The notes under the pieces are model-generated. The model ran no database searches and had not been told where the DNA came from. It saw only the letters and a program-made list of their open reading frames with translations. Made by a program: the position numbers and the translations under genes. 64,000 bases of DNA from Sclerodactyla briareus. Lineage: Eukaryota > Echinodermata > Holothuroidea > Dendrochirotida > Sclerodactylidae. The stretch is taken from assembly GCA_026419785.1 (NCBI GenBank), contig JAODTK010000810.1:62001-126000 (forward strand), given 5' to 3'. Shown piece by piece: positions 12,113 to 23,376 of this stretch. Numbering within the stretch: position 1 is the stretch's first letter; each line of letters opens with the position of its first letter.

Positions 12113-12215
12113 CAGCGCAGGCGCCCGCACGCGCAGCGCCGGACCTTACGCATGATGTCTCCATCCCTCATACCGCGCGCCCTGCGCACCAATCCGCAGG
12201 AAACATATAACGCGG
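12113..12215 (+). repeat. GC-rich dispersed repeat, copy 1
   Basis: Begins tccgcagcgcaggcgc and continues through a block with ccatccctcat and ccctgcgca to aatccgcag. Related copies are at 16,918-17,080 and 17,738-17,835. The GC content is far above the surrounding DNA. Confidence 0.65.
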
Positions 12216-12682
12216 GGAACTAGTACTTTCCTATCATCTGTCCATGTCTCCTTGTCAGTATATCAAACATGACACGTTCGGTAACTTTCAACCAGAACCT
12301 GGGGAATGAACACTTTTCCCCCAATTACCAGTTTCCGCGCATACGTCAGGCGTCTCAATATATTTGACCTCGTCATTTTGGAAGTTTAATAGTGTTTGCC
12401 CACTTTCCTGCAGTTACATATACTTCACTCTACCTTTAAATGTAACATAGTCACAGCACGCGAAGCATGTAGGCCGTGGCATTTTAAAACGTTAGTTTCC
12501 CAGTTCCACAGTAATAGGATTTGGTTTTAATGGTGTACTTGCCCACATAGAGGATTGAGCCTATTCTAGGCCAAGCAAAGTCGCAGACCTGTATGCATCA
12601 TATTATCAGCTGCGAATCAGTTCACCCAGAGTGGCGTACGTAGGACCTGTTTTCTGGCATTAGAGGGTTAGAGGGACTATTT

Positions 12683-12728
12683 GAGCGGAGCGCCACAATT
12701 GGTTGGCGCGGAGTGCGGAAGGAAAATT
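12683..12728. repeat. GCGGAGCGCCAC palindromic motif, copy 2
   Basis: Reads gagcggagcgccac, aattggttggcgcgg, agtgcgg. Same motif as at 4,405-4,450 (inverted) and 55,405-55,440. Confidence 0.5.
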
Positions 12729-13506
12729 CAGGATTTTAGGACCTTCAGATGGCCGGAGAAAGAACTTGCCGCGTGTTTTGAGATAGGTTATCGCATGTCT
12801 GCAATTCCAAATTAAGGAAAATTGGTTTTTTTAGAAATGATAATACATATCCGATTGAGTCGGGATGATACAGGGAATCATATTTACTATGCATCCTCTT
12901 AAATTCATCCCATCTGACAAGTTCCATACTAGCCCTTCATATAGCAAGTTACATTTGTCCATCAGCCCATCCATAAATAAACCTACATGTCCCGAACTTT
13001 GCCGTAATTGAAATCATGTACACCCGTCGCATTCAAGAGTTTTTCTCGTTTTACAGACCGCCAGATTGCAGGAAACGACACTTTCCAGCCTAATATGACA
13101 ATAAGCAGCATCACTGGAATTGACAACAAATCTCCGAAAACAATGTTTATTCCTTACAACTCTTCATGATGGCCTTCTTCCTACATACCTCTATTTTTTA
13201 GAGGTATTCCGCTGTTCACAGGCCCTTCTAATTAGGCTAGAAGTTTCCGCATCTTGGAAATTTGCTGGAACATCACTGCCTCCAGTCCATAGGGAAAATT
13301 TTGTAATTTTCCCTTTCCATTTTTTCTCCACATTTTACCAGAATTGTTTTGTCCCGCCTCCGCGTCTATGTATAGTGCCAAACGTCAATCAAGTAAACCT
13401 CCATACTGATGTGCACGACCCGGTCCTGCCCTGTTGTTTTTCGTTGCATATAGCTCTCATCAAGAAGCAGCTTGTCAATAAGGACTAGACATGTGTATGC
13501 GGGAAA

Positions 13507-13525
13507 TCCCCCCCCCCCCCTCCCC
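13507..13525. repeat. Poly-C tract
   Basis: A run of about 14 C followed by tcccc and an acgtg core, the same layout as the other G/C-run sites in the window. Confidence 0.6.
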
Positions 13526-13618
13526 ACGTGTATATCCCCGCTTTGAGCAAACGTTGGGGAAAAGTATCTAACACCCATAAAGAGACTCCATTGTAGTCAG
13601 AAACTAAGATAGCGTTCA

Positions 13619-13915
13619 TCCATCAAGTTTGTCGTCACCTACGGAATTTACAAAAAAGTACATAAATTATGGAAAAATTGACCCACGATGACCTTGCAAT
13701 ATAACCTTAATTTTGTCAGGAACAATGTAGCCCCCATCCACCAAGTTTTGTCATATCTGACGAAGTTAGAAAATGCCCTAAATTATGCAAATTTACCTCC
13801 GATGACCTTGATGCAATGACCTCCACATTCTTCGGATCAACTATAGTCACTACCACCAAGTTCGTTCAAATCCGACTAACTTGAAAATTGAGCGTTGGAT
13901 TATGCAAATTAGCGG
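13619..13915 (+). repeat. Tandem repeat, unit about 117 bp
   Basis: Three units start at about 13,619, 13,737 and 13,853 (the last is partial). Each starts (c)atccaccaagtt and contains a cctaaattatgcaaa-like block and gatgaccttgatgcaat. The units are diverged, so the array is old. Similar phrases (aaattatgcaaattag) occur at 36,335-36,355 in the 35.7-36.3 kb repeat. Confidence 0.7.
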
Positions 13916-13959
13916 CCGCCAGCATTGCAGTGATGCCCAAGCGGGGGCGGAGCCTGGGG

Positions 13960-13984
13960 CGGCTGCGGCGGCTGCGGCGGCGAC
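13960..13984 (+). repeat. GGCGGCTGC trinucleotide-type repeat
   Basis: A short GC-rich run of ggcggctgc units, translated as a run of alanines in the overlapping ORF. No gene is inferred. Confidence 0.7.
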
Positions 13985-14102
13985 AGACATACCCAAAACC
14001 ATAATATCGCAGGACATTGCGCGGGATATAATTAGAAGTAGAATGAAAAATCAGCTATTGGTTATTGTTTGCAGTGTTAGGATATGCCAGTGAGAATCCA
14101 GC

Positions 14103-14145
14103 ATGGAGGTGGGGGAGGGGCACATGAACGTGTCCCCCCAAAACG
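14103..14145. repeat. G-run/C-run hairpin
   Basis: The sequence gtgggggaggggcacatg is followed by aacgtgtccccccaaaac. The arms pair around a cacatgaacgtgt core. It is the same type as 1,806-1,862, in which an acacgt core also separates the runs. Confidence 0.6.
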
Positions 14146-14435
14146 AAAATTTCTTGTTGCCTCTCATATGGTCACCGGTTGACTGCCACTGGTCGGACGA
14201 CAGCTGGAGAAAAAAAACATCATTAGTCAAAATCGGACGAAAGTTATTGTGCATGAAGGTACTATATTATTTATGTAAGGTTTTTTTTTTTCTTTTTTTA
14301 GGCATTTTGGCCTTCTCAATCTAAAATTTAAGCAATATGATTATAAATATGTGTACGTTCTTGGTGTTAGAGCAGCACGGGTACCTTCGTTTGTACCCCA
14401 ATTACTTCATTTGGAGATGCATGCCTGGATAATTG

Positions 14436-14500
14436 GGGGGGGGATGACACCCCAACATCAAATATCGGGTGGGGATATATCCCACCCCCCTCCCCGCGAT
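14436..14500. repeat. G-run/C-run hairpins, two nested
   Basis: A run of eight G with gatgacacccc, then gggtggggatatatccc and cacccccctcccc. Two potential stem-loops lie back to back. Confidence 0.55.
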
Positions 14501-14654
14501 CTAAGCCTATGTCACAGGTCACGGGAACAAGGCGCGATGCTTTTGTGGGTATCGAAACGCACCGATCTTCAAATTGCCTACCCCTAGTTTGTCCCTTCTC
14601 TAAACCCATGAACTCCGACCAACGGGAAGGCAACAGGTTACCACATATACATCT

Positions 14655-14741
14655 TGTATGACCCGACCGGGATTTAAACCCATAGTCTCCCGGGGGGGGG
14701 GGGGGGGGCGAAGCTCGATCAATTATGCCAAACCACTCGGA
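14655..14741 (-). repeat. tRNA-like SINE head with internal poly-G
   Basis: Read on the minus strand this has an A-box-like TGGCATAATTG (about 14,730-14,720) and a B-box-like GGTTTAAATCC (about 14,679-14,669), which departs from the usual GGTTCRANTCC by a C-to-T change. The acceptor-like end is cgggtcatac. A run of about 18 G (about 14,692-14,708 on the plus strand as given) replaces the variable region. It cannot fold as a functional tRNA; a decayed tRNA-derived SINE is the best reading. Confidence 0.5.
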
Positions 14742-15554
14742 TATAGGTATGGTTATAGTATATATGATATGGTCCAGATATGCCGTTCATCAGCCGCGAA
14801 ATTTTCTGCCATCTAGAAACCAGGACGGTTGAAACCAGGGGTCACCATATGACACAGCCCCCTCCGTTCCCCCTACCAATAAACAACCCTAATTAAGAAA
14901 CAGCAGACCCTCGTCGGGGAGCAAAGTGAAGGATCGTCTGGGAAAAAAGCAAAAGAAGAAAGAAGAAAAGAATAATACAAAGGGAAAAATGAAAGAAACA
15001 AACGTGAAAACGTGTCAAAACTGTCCGGAAACTTCCCTCCTCCCGTTTGACCTCAAGGGCGGCGATCATTGGTGGACGGGGGGCACGCAAGGCATTTGCC
15101 ACCCCTCAATATTTGAGTACCGATGCCATATCGATGACACTGTATCCGACAATCCAGCAGTAACGTGTTTAAACAAAGGCATTTAAGGATCTAAATGAGT
15201 CAAGTTAAGTGAATGATGCTGTTCATTCTCGAAATTTGCGCGCTACGCGCGCTGGTATTTTTACTCCGCTACCATAGTGTTCAGAAATAGATGTTCCCTG
15301 TGCAGACATACGATGTTCGTTAACCAAAATGCCCCGACCATTTACCCGGGCTGTCTCAAGAGGTACAATGAAAGGAAGGGTTCACTGCATCCCCATCGTT
15401 CGCATAATTGTAAGACTGGCTTTGCCAGTTGGGTGTGCTCCTTCGATTGGACGTTGTCGATTTTGATAATGGACAGTTATTAAAAACAAACCAACATACA
15501 GATCGCTATCTTGAGAGAAAGGGGTGAGGGTGGTCTACCACCTGACGGGATCTG

Positions 15555-15730
15555 TGATTTTTGTCTCGCCTGAATGAAATTCAGGAGGAGAGATAGTGGT
15601 CACTTTGGCGTGTGTGTGTGTGTTGTGGTGTGTGTGTGGTGAATGTGTGGGTGTTTGTGTGTGTGTCACAATCTCTTGTTAGCAGGATTTTTCACAAACC
15701 GTGAGGCCGAATGTATGACGAAATTTTGCT
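15555..15730 (+). repeat. Hairpin-headed (TG)n dispersed repeat, copy 1
   Basis: Begins ttttgtctcgcctgaatg with a small stem (cctgaa...ttcagg), then agatagtggtcacttt and a TG-rich microsatellite (15,611-15,668). A clear second copy of head and microsatellite is at 35,718-35,800. The 21.8 kb and 60.5 kb loci share the order hairpin or degenerate hairpin, (TG)n, then a body. Confidence 0.65.
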
Positions 15731-16917
15731 TGTGTGTGTAGCCGGCGTTGGTGTTGTTACACGATCTGGTTAGAGTTGAGCAGCAAGTCATCAATTAAGT
15801 TTTGTAATTAGCCTTATTGATATAATTTATTGTTTAGGCTTGTTATCAAGATTACGCAAAAACCGATGTGCTACAGTGAGTGAGTTCGGATGTAGGACCT
15901 GGATGAAGGTAGATGAAATGATTAGATTTTCTCCTGTGAAACATGCTAAGTTGTCGGATTTCGGAAATTGGTGGAAGTGGTCTGACATGGTTCCCGAGAA
16001 ATTCAAAGTGAAGGTTGGGGGTCACTGGAGGTATTTAATGTGTCTAATTTGCATGATTAATAAATTCATTTTTAATTTTGCTGGATTTCCACAAAAACGT
16101 GGTAGATGTGATCCACCTTTGACCTGATCATTTTAAAAGCACAGCTGGGGTCAGTAGGTCATTGTATGTGCCACTTGCACAATTATTCCAATTTTTCCAA
16201 CTTGGTAGAATTCGCCAAACTCGGTATGGTCTGTTAACATTTTCTTTCCTGGTCTGATGTGTTGGGATGTTCATGAATTTGATTGAATTCCATCATATAA
16301 TAATAGCTCCTGTTCTAATAGGGCACTGAGGAACTATTAAGCCCTAGCGCCTGTGACATTTCACTGTTGTTTAAGCTGCCCACAAGCAAAATCCCCTCTC
16401 TTACCCAACCAATTTTGATTAGGTTGATTAGCCCTACCCAAATACTGTATATTTTTTCTTTCCTCTCTTCTTATCAGGGAACATCGTGACTGCTGCGTGG
16501 GGATAGGTTTATGGTGTGTGCGGGAGGGGGGAGGTGTTTGCTGCCTGCAGGGGGGTGTGGTCTGGATGGCAAGTCCTGGCTCCTTGGTAAATAAAAGGCA
16601 ATGAATAATGAGGAAATTTCGATTTTAGAAGGTAAATAAGCCTGGGCTGCGAAGGGGATTTAGAACACTTCAGTTGATTTTGGTTGAGTTGCGTGAGCGA
16701 TAAAACTTTATATTCAAATTCGTTCTTTATGGAGAGAAGATCGTGGGGGGGGGTCTGCATGACCTAGTTTGTTTGGTTGTGTGTGCACATACTATCACTA
16801 TGAGGGCACACGGTGCGGCAAACTCGTCAAACTCCTCCCTCAAATATCTCGAACTCTGAGTGGAGCCCCTGAGGCACCCTTTGTGCGCTTGCTTATCGTG
16901 CCATAACGCCAGCCATC
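15731..16917. other. No recognisable gene
   Basis: Contains short tracts such as tcactggaggtatttaatgt (16,022) that recur loosely at 27,380. No coding sequence recognised. Confidence 0.35.
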
Positions 16918-17080
16918 CAAGTCCGCAGCGCAGGCGCGCGCAGGCGCATCGCAAGGAGCACGCAAGTCCGTCAGCGCAGGCGTGCGCAGCGCAGGCACTG
17001 CGCGGTCCGCAGAATTCGAGGTACATAGGAATAACAAAAGGTGCCGTCCACGGGTCCGCAGGCGCAGCGCATCCGCAGAT
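16918..17080 (+). repeat. GC-rich dispersed repeat, copy 2
   Basis: Several gtccgcagcgcaggcgcg units, partly in tandem. The overlapping ORFs on both strands are alanine, cysteine and arginine rich and are artefacts of base composition. Confidence 0.65.
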
Positions 17081-17189
17081 TGTGAGCATAGAATCGACCA
17101 GTGAGCGATTTTTTTGCGGACTGCTCAGCCCTGCTGCTGGCATCGTAGTTATGTCACTAGCAGGGACAGCGCAATGTTCTCCCACGTGG

Positions 17190-17206
17190 GGGGGTGGGGG
17201 GGGGAG
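17190..17206. repeat. Poly-G tract
   Basis: Two G runs (7 and 8) split by a single T. It sits beside an unrelated gene-poor stretch and is another member of the G-run class. Confidence 0.6.
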
Positions 17207-17552
17207 TGAAGGGAACTAGTTTCCAGAACGGTGACACGCGCAAGTGCCCATTGTCGCAGCCAGTGGGGAAGCACTTACCCCCTTGACTGGGGAGCTGGCT
17301 CCACATTTTTGTCTCTTCAATTTGGCTTCGTTTTCTTTCTTCTTCCCCTTCTTTTCTCTCTTCGTGCTTTGTTCCGCCGACGATCCTTCCTTTCTCCCCG
17401 CGCGAGGTTTCTAACTGTTTCCTAATAAGGGTTGTTCAGTGAGGGCTATGGGCCCCCCCTGGTTTGCACCGTCCCTGGTTACTAAGGATGACGGAATTTC
17501 GCGGGAATTGCGCTGCATTATCTGCCCGAGTAGAGAGCATATCGTATATCAC

Positions 17553-17616
17553 ATACCGATTGGTAGAGCGTCGGCTCTCAACGGAGACCGGGGGTTCGAA
17601 TCCCCATTCGGTCATA
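17553..17616 (+). repeat. tRNA-like fragment with intact B box
   Basis: Contains gattggtagagcg (D-arm-like), gtcggctctcaacggaga (anticodon-arm-like) and a perfect B box in a T arm, ggggttcgaatcccc, then attcggtca. The acceptor 5' strand pairs only partly with the 3' strand, and the 5' half of the D stem is missing. A functional tRNA is therefore unlikely; it is a tRNA-derived SINE or a tRNA pseudogene. Confidence 0.55.
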
Positions 17617-17737
17617 CCGACTTCCCATGTGTACCTGTACTTTCTTGCTGGTTCGCAGCACAAGGGGATGCGATTTTTCATTTACACCGAATGCAAGCTC
17701 CAGTGGCTCATGTCTAGTAAGCGAACGCATCCACTAT

Positions 17738-17835
17738 CCGCAGCGCGAGGCCGGCACAACGCGGGGCAGGCAGTCCGCAGAATGTCGCCATCCCTCATCT
17801 GCAGCACACCCTGCGCAGCCAATCCGTAGAGAGCC
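17738..17835 (+). repeat. GC-rich dispersed repeat, copy 3
   Basis: Shares tccgcag, ccatccctcat, acaccctgcgca and aatccg with 12,113-12,215 in the same order. Confidence 0.6.
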
Positions 17836-17869
17836 CATAAACTTCGATATAATGATGAGTCTAACAACG

Positions 17870-19075
17870 TACCCCTTCGGAGTGTTTTTAGGAATTTTTG
17901 AGTCCAGGGTTCCACTCGACCCGAGGCCCATCCAATGAATTTCCCACCATTAATATTGAAATGCCCTCCTCCCACAAGCTTCAATTGATTTTTACGAAGT
18001 TTGTCATGAATGGCCCTTGGTAGAGGGCCATTGGGATGTCCGGAATTTAGTGCCCACGGCCCATTTTGGGCCCTATGGCCAATTATATGAAATAACACCG
18101 AATTTGGTATCAATCCTACACATGTTCATTGCACATGCTGTTAATTCGGGGTGTCAGAATGATGGTCTAATAGCCCGTTTTCTTCAAGGTGCGAGGGATT
18201 AGGCCCCCGGCCCATGTGGGCCCTGAGTCACCTCATGTGAATTCGCAAAATCTTACTCTCCTCTTTTTGAATTTCAGTCCATAGTGCATTCGGGGTGGTC
18301 GGGAATTTTTGGGCCAAGGTCCATTGGAACCGAGGGACTCATTTTTTGTTGAAAATGTCACACAATGTACTTGGAATGCATCTCTGCCCACATGCTTCAA
18401 TTTGATGTCCTCAAAGTTACATGTAATGGTCCATGGGTAGGGGTCTCATTAAGGGGGGGGTGGGAATTTGGCTTCATGGCCCCCAGTTTGTCCCCTCGGG
18501 CCGCATGATAAAATCCCAAAATTTTGTATTCCACAAAATTTTGTTGCACAGGTGATGTTCCGTCATAATAAGGTCTAATAGCTAGGGCACTTCCAGGTTG
18601 CCCAGGGATTTAGGTCGCAAGGCCCAGTGTGTTTATTGACTGCTAAGTAATCTTTGGCCATTATCACAGCTCCTACTCGACAAATGCTTTAGGGAAAACC
18701 TCGCATATACACATGCGTGGCGATCGACGCGTTTTTCGCCATCGCTCCGAAGCTGTAGAATCGTTCGCCCTGCAATGTTACATATACAAGTGGGTATATC
18801 TTTCTTCGTTGTTGTCTTCTAAAGTTCGACAACAGCTTTGTATCTTTCGAGAAGGCGGCATACATTATAGTCACTCTTTTATAATTATCATTATCATAAT
18901 TACGCAAAATGCGATCCCACTGATGGTATTCGGTCATAATAATGGTCTAACATATAGCAGTACCTTTCGGGGGGTTCAGGATTTTTCTTTTACTAAGTCG
19001 TGCCTTTAAGTCCAAGGTTATTTAGGACCCAAGTCCTAGCGTGGGCCCTGGGGGCTCGTCATGTGGATGTTTATT
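17870..19075 (+). repeat. Tandem repeat, unit about 413 bp, three copies
   Basis: Unit 1 begins near 17,881 (ttttaggaatttttgagtcc) and unit 2 near 18,294 (gtcgggaatttttgggcca). Both continue through a cacatgcttcaat-like block, atgg(t/c)ccatgggtag, a ggcccnntttgggccc block and a tcataataaggtctaatag block. A third partial unit (18,920-19,075) resumes at the last block. Between units 2 and 3 lies about 245 bp of unrelated DNA (18,660-18,905), probably an insertion. Confidence 0.75.
18660..18905. mobile_element. Unclassified insertion in the 413 bp array
   Basis: This piece breaks the tandem array and has no match to it. It contains gtggcgatcgacgcg, ttttcgccatcgctcc and an AT-rich end. An 82-aa minus-strand ORF covers it without a recognisable motif. 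I infer a small insertion because the repeat units flank it on both sides, but I found no inverted termini or target duplication. Confidence 0.35.
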
Positions 19076-20234
19076 GACTGACGAAGTCACCTTTGGGCGT
19101 TGAAGATCAAGGTAAAAAAATCATTACAGGGTAGGGAACAATAGGCCATTGTTTGAAACGGCATTCTTGGCCTCATGATCTTGAACATTTATCACAATAA
19201 TAAGGTCATTTTAATGTGACTAATTTGTATGACTTTGTATGAATTTGTATGCAGTTAGGGTGTTCTTAGAGATTTGTCTAATGGGAAGGTGAATGTCAAG
19301 TATTTAAAGGCTTTCGTGGGAGTTAACAGGGCAAAGAAAATTATTACTGTCAATTTTTGGATCTGTGACAGAGCTCTGTGTGCTACGTAGACGAGAGCAA
19401 CTCCGGCTACGACTGACAATGGTCTTCAAGTTACAAGTGGTCAAGGTTGGGTGATACTCTTGTGCAATAACCTGGGTGTGGGTATCTAATCACATATGGT
19501 TTCAGACCTTGGGATCACATCAAGGCCAGCCATTTTCACACAAAAATAACAGTCATCAAAGATCGTTCAAGGTAAATAAAAACAAAAAACTGCCAATAAA
19601 AACATTTCCTGCAGCAACTTCTAGTGAAAGTGGCCATATAGTGATATTTTGAGAATGAGGCAATCTAGCTGAATTTTGCCTAAAAAATTTACATAGAAAC
19701 TGTCATGTCCACAGCGGATTTATGGTGAGTGAGATGAACTAGAAAGGCAGTTATCTTACCCTCTTACGATGCTGCTAACTTTAGTTATCGACATTCCAGT
19801 TAAAGGTCAGAGATCCTGATCATGTGGACGGGGCTAGCAAATTACTACCAAAACTATCAAAAAAGCAGGGAACTGTACTTCTATAGGATCAATCGAACTA
19901 GCCGGGGTCCCCAAACCTGTCTAGCTCCCATTCCGTACATTCTGATCAGGGCCGGGGGACAAGTGCCACTTAGACTGTCAACACTTCCTCTGGCCCACTT
20001 TCCAGGATAGACTTATAAATCTATCACACACTCTGACCCAGAAAGGAAGGTGTTCCACATTCAGGTTTTATTACACAATGGATGTACCAGTGCTGGATTC
20101 CATTATCAACAGAAGCCCTCTTAAAGCAGGGATAAGATTAGGCCTACAATATTGCACCCAGGGTCATGCGGGCATCAGATTTACATAGTTGAGCGTGTCA
20201 GCAAGGGGATTGCAGGAGATTAGGGATCCCAATA
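19076..20234. other. No recognisable gene
   Basis: No domain, exon pair or clear repeat was found here. Confidence 0.4.
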
Positions 20235-21640
20235 AGTTGAATTGAATAGACTTATTTAGTGAGATGAATTAGGGGTCAGAAGGACCAAATCCTCATAAAC
20301 GACCGGAGCACACACATCCCAGGAAAAGAAAAGAACCAAACCACAAAATACTGGCCGTGATTTCCTGAAAAAAATCAAGAGGTTCTTGAATGCATTCACA
20401 CGCTTAGAGAGAACAACATTTAAGGAAGACAATCACTCATGATCACTCTCTGCGAGAGAAGAATATATTCGAATGTCCAATCTGCAAGCGCTTGCCACGA
20501 AGCTTGAGACAATGGCTTCTATTTGCAGTAACATTGGAAAATTCAAGAAGTAGTGGAAGGGGACAGGCCAACGAGTCCATGGACAATTTGGAAAACCTGG
20601 ATCAAGTCACCCCGAATTCGCCTTAGCTCCATAGTAGCTAGGACCGAGACGCCCTGAATCTTTCTTCGTAGGATAAATTTTTCAGGACAGTCAATCATTC
20701 TAGTTGCCTACGCTGAACGTTTTCAATAACCTGCTTGTCTTTTGCAAAGTTGGGATTCCACCACTGTACAGAATATTCCAGGTGGGTCTCACCAGTTGCT
20801 TAACAAGCATGACAACAATATCATATCAAGGAACTGAAGTAGGGGACGTCTAATCAAGCCAAGAATCCAATACTCTTATAGCAGCGTCGCACGCGATGTT
20901 GAAAACCAACATGCATAACTGCACTTGTCGACATTGAAAAAACATTCTGCCAGTCGGAAGACCATTTGAGAAATATTATCAGATCCCTTTGACAATTCAG
21001 CATCGTATTCAACCGACCTCCGATACATGGTATAGTCTGCGAACTTCTTAACACTGGAATGAACAGAACCTTCAAATCGTCCAATATACGCCAGAAAGAG
21101 TAAACGGCCGAGAACCGATCCCTGGGGAACACACTAGTGGACTTTTGCAAGGAGACGGACGCCATTAATGACAAACTCGTTGTTCTTTATTATGAAGCCA
21201 CTCACGAACCACTTAAGGACTTCCCCTCAATGCCAAAGCTCTCCAACTTGAGAAAGAGAGCTCCTGAGGAACCTTGTCAACAGCTTTCTAAAAGTCAGCG
21301 AAAATTGAGATCAACAGCATTGCCGTTGTCAACAGAAATGGAACATCGTCATAAATTCCAAGAGATAGTCAAGCACAGGAACGATTTTTCCTAAAACCCA
21401 TGCTGAGAATCCCTAATCAGCTCCCATGCTCATTGAAATAACACATATGATCCGAATGATTGCTTCATACCTTGCAGAAACACTAGTAGACTGAATGGCC
21501 TGTAATTACAAGGAAGAGACCGTTACTTTCTTGAAATCGGAGAAACCTTGTCTCCTCCAATCATCCGGAACAATTACCTTTCGTGCAGAGTCTTAAAATA
21601 GCTAATGGAAAAGGACAACTCGTCGGCTGTGACCCTCTCA
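20235..21640 (-). pseudogene. CR1/L2-like non-LTR retrotransposon, reverse transcriptase remnant
   Basis: Read on the minus strand from about 21,640 down, three shifting frames recover the order of a LINE reverse transcriptase. It runs DSQHGFRKNRSC (about 21,415), a YDDV block, F.KAVDKVPQ, FVINGV near 21,165, a VPQGSVLGPL-like block, DDLK, and then DLIIFLKWSSDWQ with VMHVG (about 20,990-20,910). After that come VRP..EY..QWWNPNF, ENVQRR, RIRGDLIQVF and NDWNCLP-like C-terminal blocks. These are the hallmarks of CR1/L2/Jockey-type RTs. At least four frameshifts and stops make it dead, and the endonuclease is absent (5' truncated). A second copy lies at 27,940-28,610. Confidence 0.75.
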
Positions 21641-21804
21641 TATATAGGGGAGCCATATGTTGTTGGTGTACATAGACTTCCACTGAAACAATTATGAAAG
21701 AGCCTGACAAACATAAGTTCTGTTAACCAAACACAAGGACTTCCAAATGCGGTGAAAGCAGGGGGAGATCGTGATATTGTTGTAACTATCGCGTATTCTT
21801 GTTT

Positions 21805-22470
21805 TTGATTCCCTGAGGCAAGTCAGGAATCTATGCAGTAATGACAGGGTGTATGTGCGTGTGGTTCTGCGGGCGCGTGTGTGTGACGCTGGCTGTGGAC
21901 AAGATAACTCGACCCCACCAGGTGGATTGAGCTAATACCCTGTATGGATGTTACCCATTGCGTTTCATGTCAGAGGTAAGCAGTGGTTCAAAGTCTGAAA
22001 AACTTTCTTGTGCGGAATACAAGGACCTTTTTTCAGTGGTAAGCGGGGGTCATTTTGGTTTGAAAATTTATGATATTGGGCCAATTTCAGCTTATGGACA
22101 CAATAATCAAAACTCCACCTGATGCATCAAGCTCATACTTGGTGTGTGGGGTGTTTTTTTTTTTTTTTCCCCCTTTTGGTTGAATACATGATCCTACTGT
22201 TTTGGGGTCAGACAAAGGTCAATCTGAGGTAGGGCCAAAGGTCAAAGTCTAAAACCTTGGGATACGATAAGTCCAGAATTTGGGTTCGATCAAGCTGAAA
22301 GTTGGCATACTGCTTTCTCATGAGGAGTACAAGGAACCCTAACTTTTTTGGTGTAGAGCGGGGGTCACGATCCTCATTAGTTTGTGGTTAGGTTAGATGT
22401 CGTCTGAGGTCGCCAGAGGTCACAGTCTTGAAAACCTTGTAAACACGATAAGTCAGTATCTTGGTCCTAT
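21805..22470 (+). repeat. Hairpin-headed (TG)n repeat, copy with tandem body
   Basis: Starts gattccctgaggcaagtcag, then a TG-rich stretch (21,850-21,885), then gataactcgaccccacc. Body units with cgataagtccagaat and tcgatcaagctgaaagttgg lie at about 22,265 and 22,447. The same body phrases form the array at 60.6-62.5 kb. The 121-aa minus-strand ORF at 22,388-22,753 partly overlaps this repeat and has no recognisable motif. Confidence 0.65.
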
Positions 22471-23309
22471 CGAGCTGGAGGTTGGTGTTTTCATCCCATA
22501 TCCATTTGTTTTTGTCGCTATTCTGGTAATAGGTTATTAGGAAATGAGTCAAAGATTCACTCGCCTTGGGGCTTGGAACCACTGCGCCGTAGTGACTGAA
22601 TAAAACCATCGGTTGAGCATCGTGATCCGTCACAATCTGCCAATCTATCCATCCGTCCTCATTAAAACTTTTGCTTTTTGTGCTTTCAAATGGTCGACTC
22701 CTGGGACCGAGTTTACCAAACTTGAACACAATGTTCTGTGACTCATGGAACATTTTTTCTCTTCTCTAAGTCAAGGTCAAAGATGCGCCTATGTGAAAAT
22801 TGACAAAATGCTTCTACTACAGGTTAGGTTGAATTTCCATGATGATGGTTGATTGGTCATTGGGAATTCAGGGTGTTCAGTGATTCGTTGAGGTCTAAGA
22901 TCATTGAGAGGCATACTGAGCTATGACTTTTGCTTTTTGTGCAGATGTAAGTCGCAGTAGCCGTATGGGATCCCATAGCATGGTTGTTAAAATTATTGTC
23001 AATCAGTTTATAGTCTCTCATCTTCCAGCCACTGACTCACAAGCTTTCATTGACGTGAATCGCCGTACATCCAGCGCCGTTGAATTCTTAGGGGGGTACA
23101 GGGTATAACACCCTACAGTGGCCACACGGCGCCTTTGCGGTTAACCTACGTGCAGACTTGAGCCTTTAATTCGTATGGAACCGTAAGGGGATTTGTGGGC
23201 CCATAACCTACCCGGTTACCACGTGAGAGTGACTCTCGTACGGTTGGACCATAGAAGAAAACGCACGGCTGACGTGGCATTTCCGAAATCGTGCTGGCTG
23301 CCAAATCAT
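22471..23309. other. No recognisable gene
   Basis: Short ORFs only. The aligned half of this stretch near 23,300 begins the conserved block described next. Confidence 0.35.
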
Positions 23310-23376
23310 ACGACCAGTAGTGCTTATGGGAGCGTCGCCTCGTCTATGCGGCAAAATCGTGGGATGAGAAGTTGGA
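23310..23376 (+). other. Conserved 67 bp block, possible coding relic, copy 1
   Basis: The block is present in inverted orientation at 48,244-48,310. Read in one frame both copies give SAYGS(V/I)AS.MRQNRGMRSW. Of about eight differences, roughly half are synonymous third-position changes and the rest are conservative or single replacements. The flanks do not match. This is a weak but real hint of a short exon or a domain of an unidentified element; I do not recognise the protein. Confidence 0.4.

Noticed and set aside
16727-17219. 152-aa and 119-aa overlapping ORFs near 17 kb
   Set aside because: They lie on opposite strands over the GC-rich repeat and are Ala/Cys/Arg-rich, as expected from its composition.
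17464-18113. Several ORFs of 92-143 aa overlapping the tRNA-like and 413 bp repeats
   Set aside because: They share the same DNA on both strands and include tRNA-like and tandem-repeat sequence, so coding is unlikely.
22388-22753. 121-aa minus-strand ORF as a gene
   Set aside because: It overlaps the dispersed repeat family of 21.8-22.5 kb and shows no domain.
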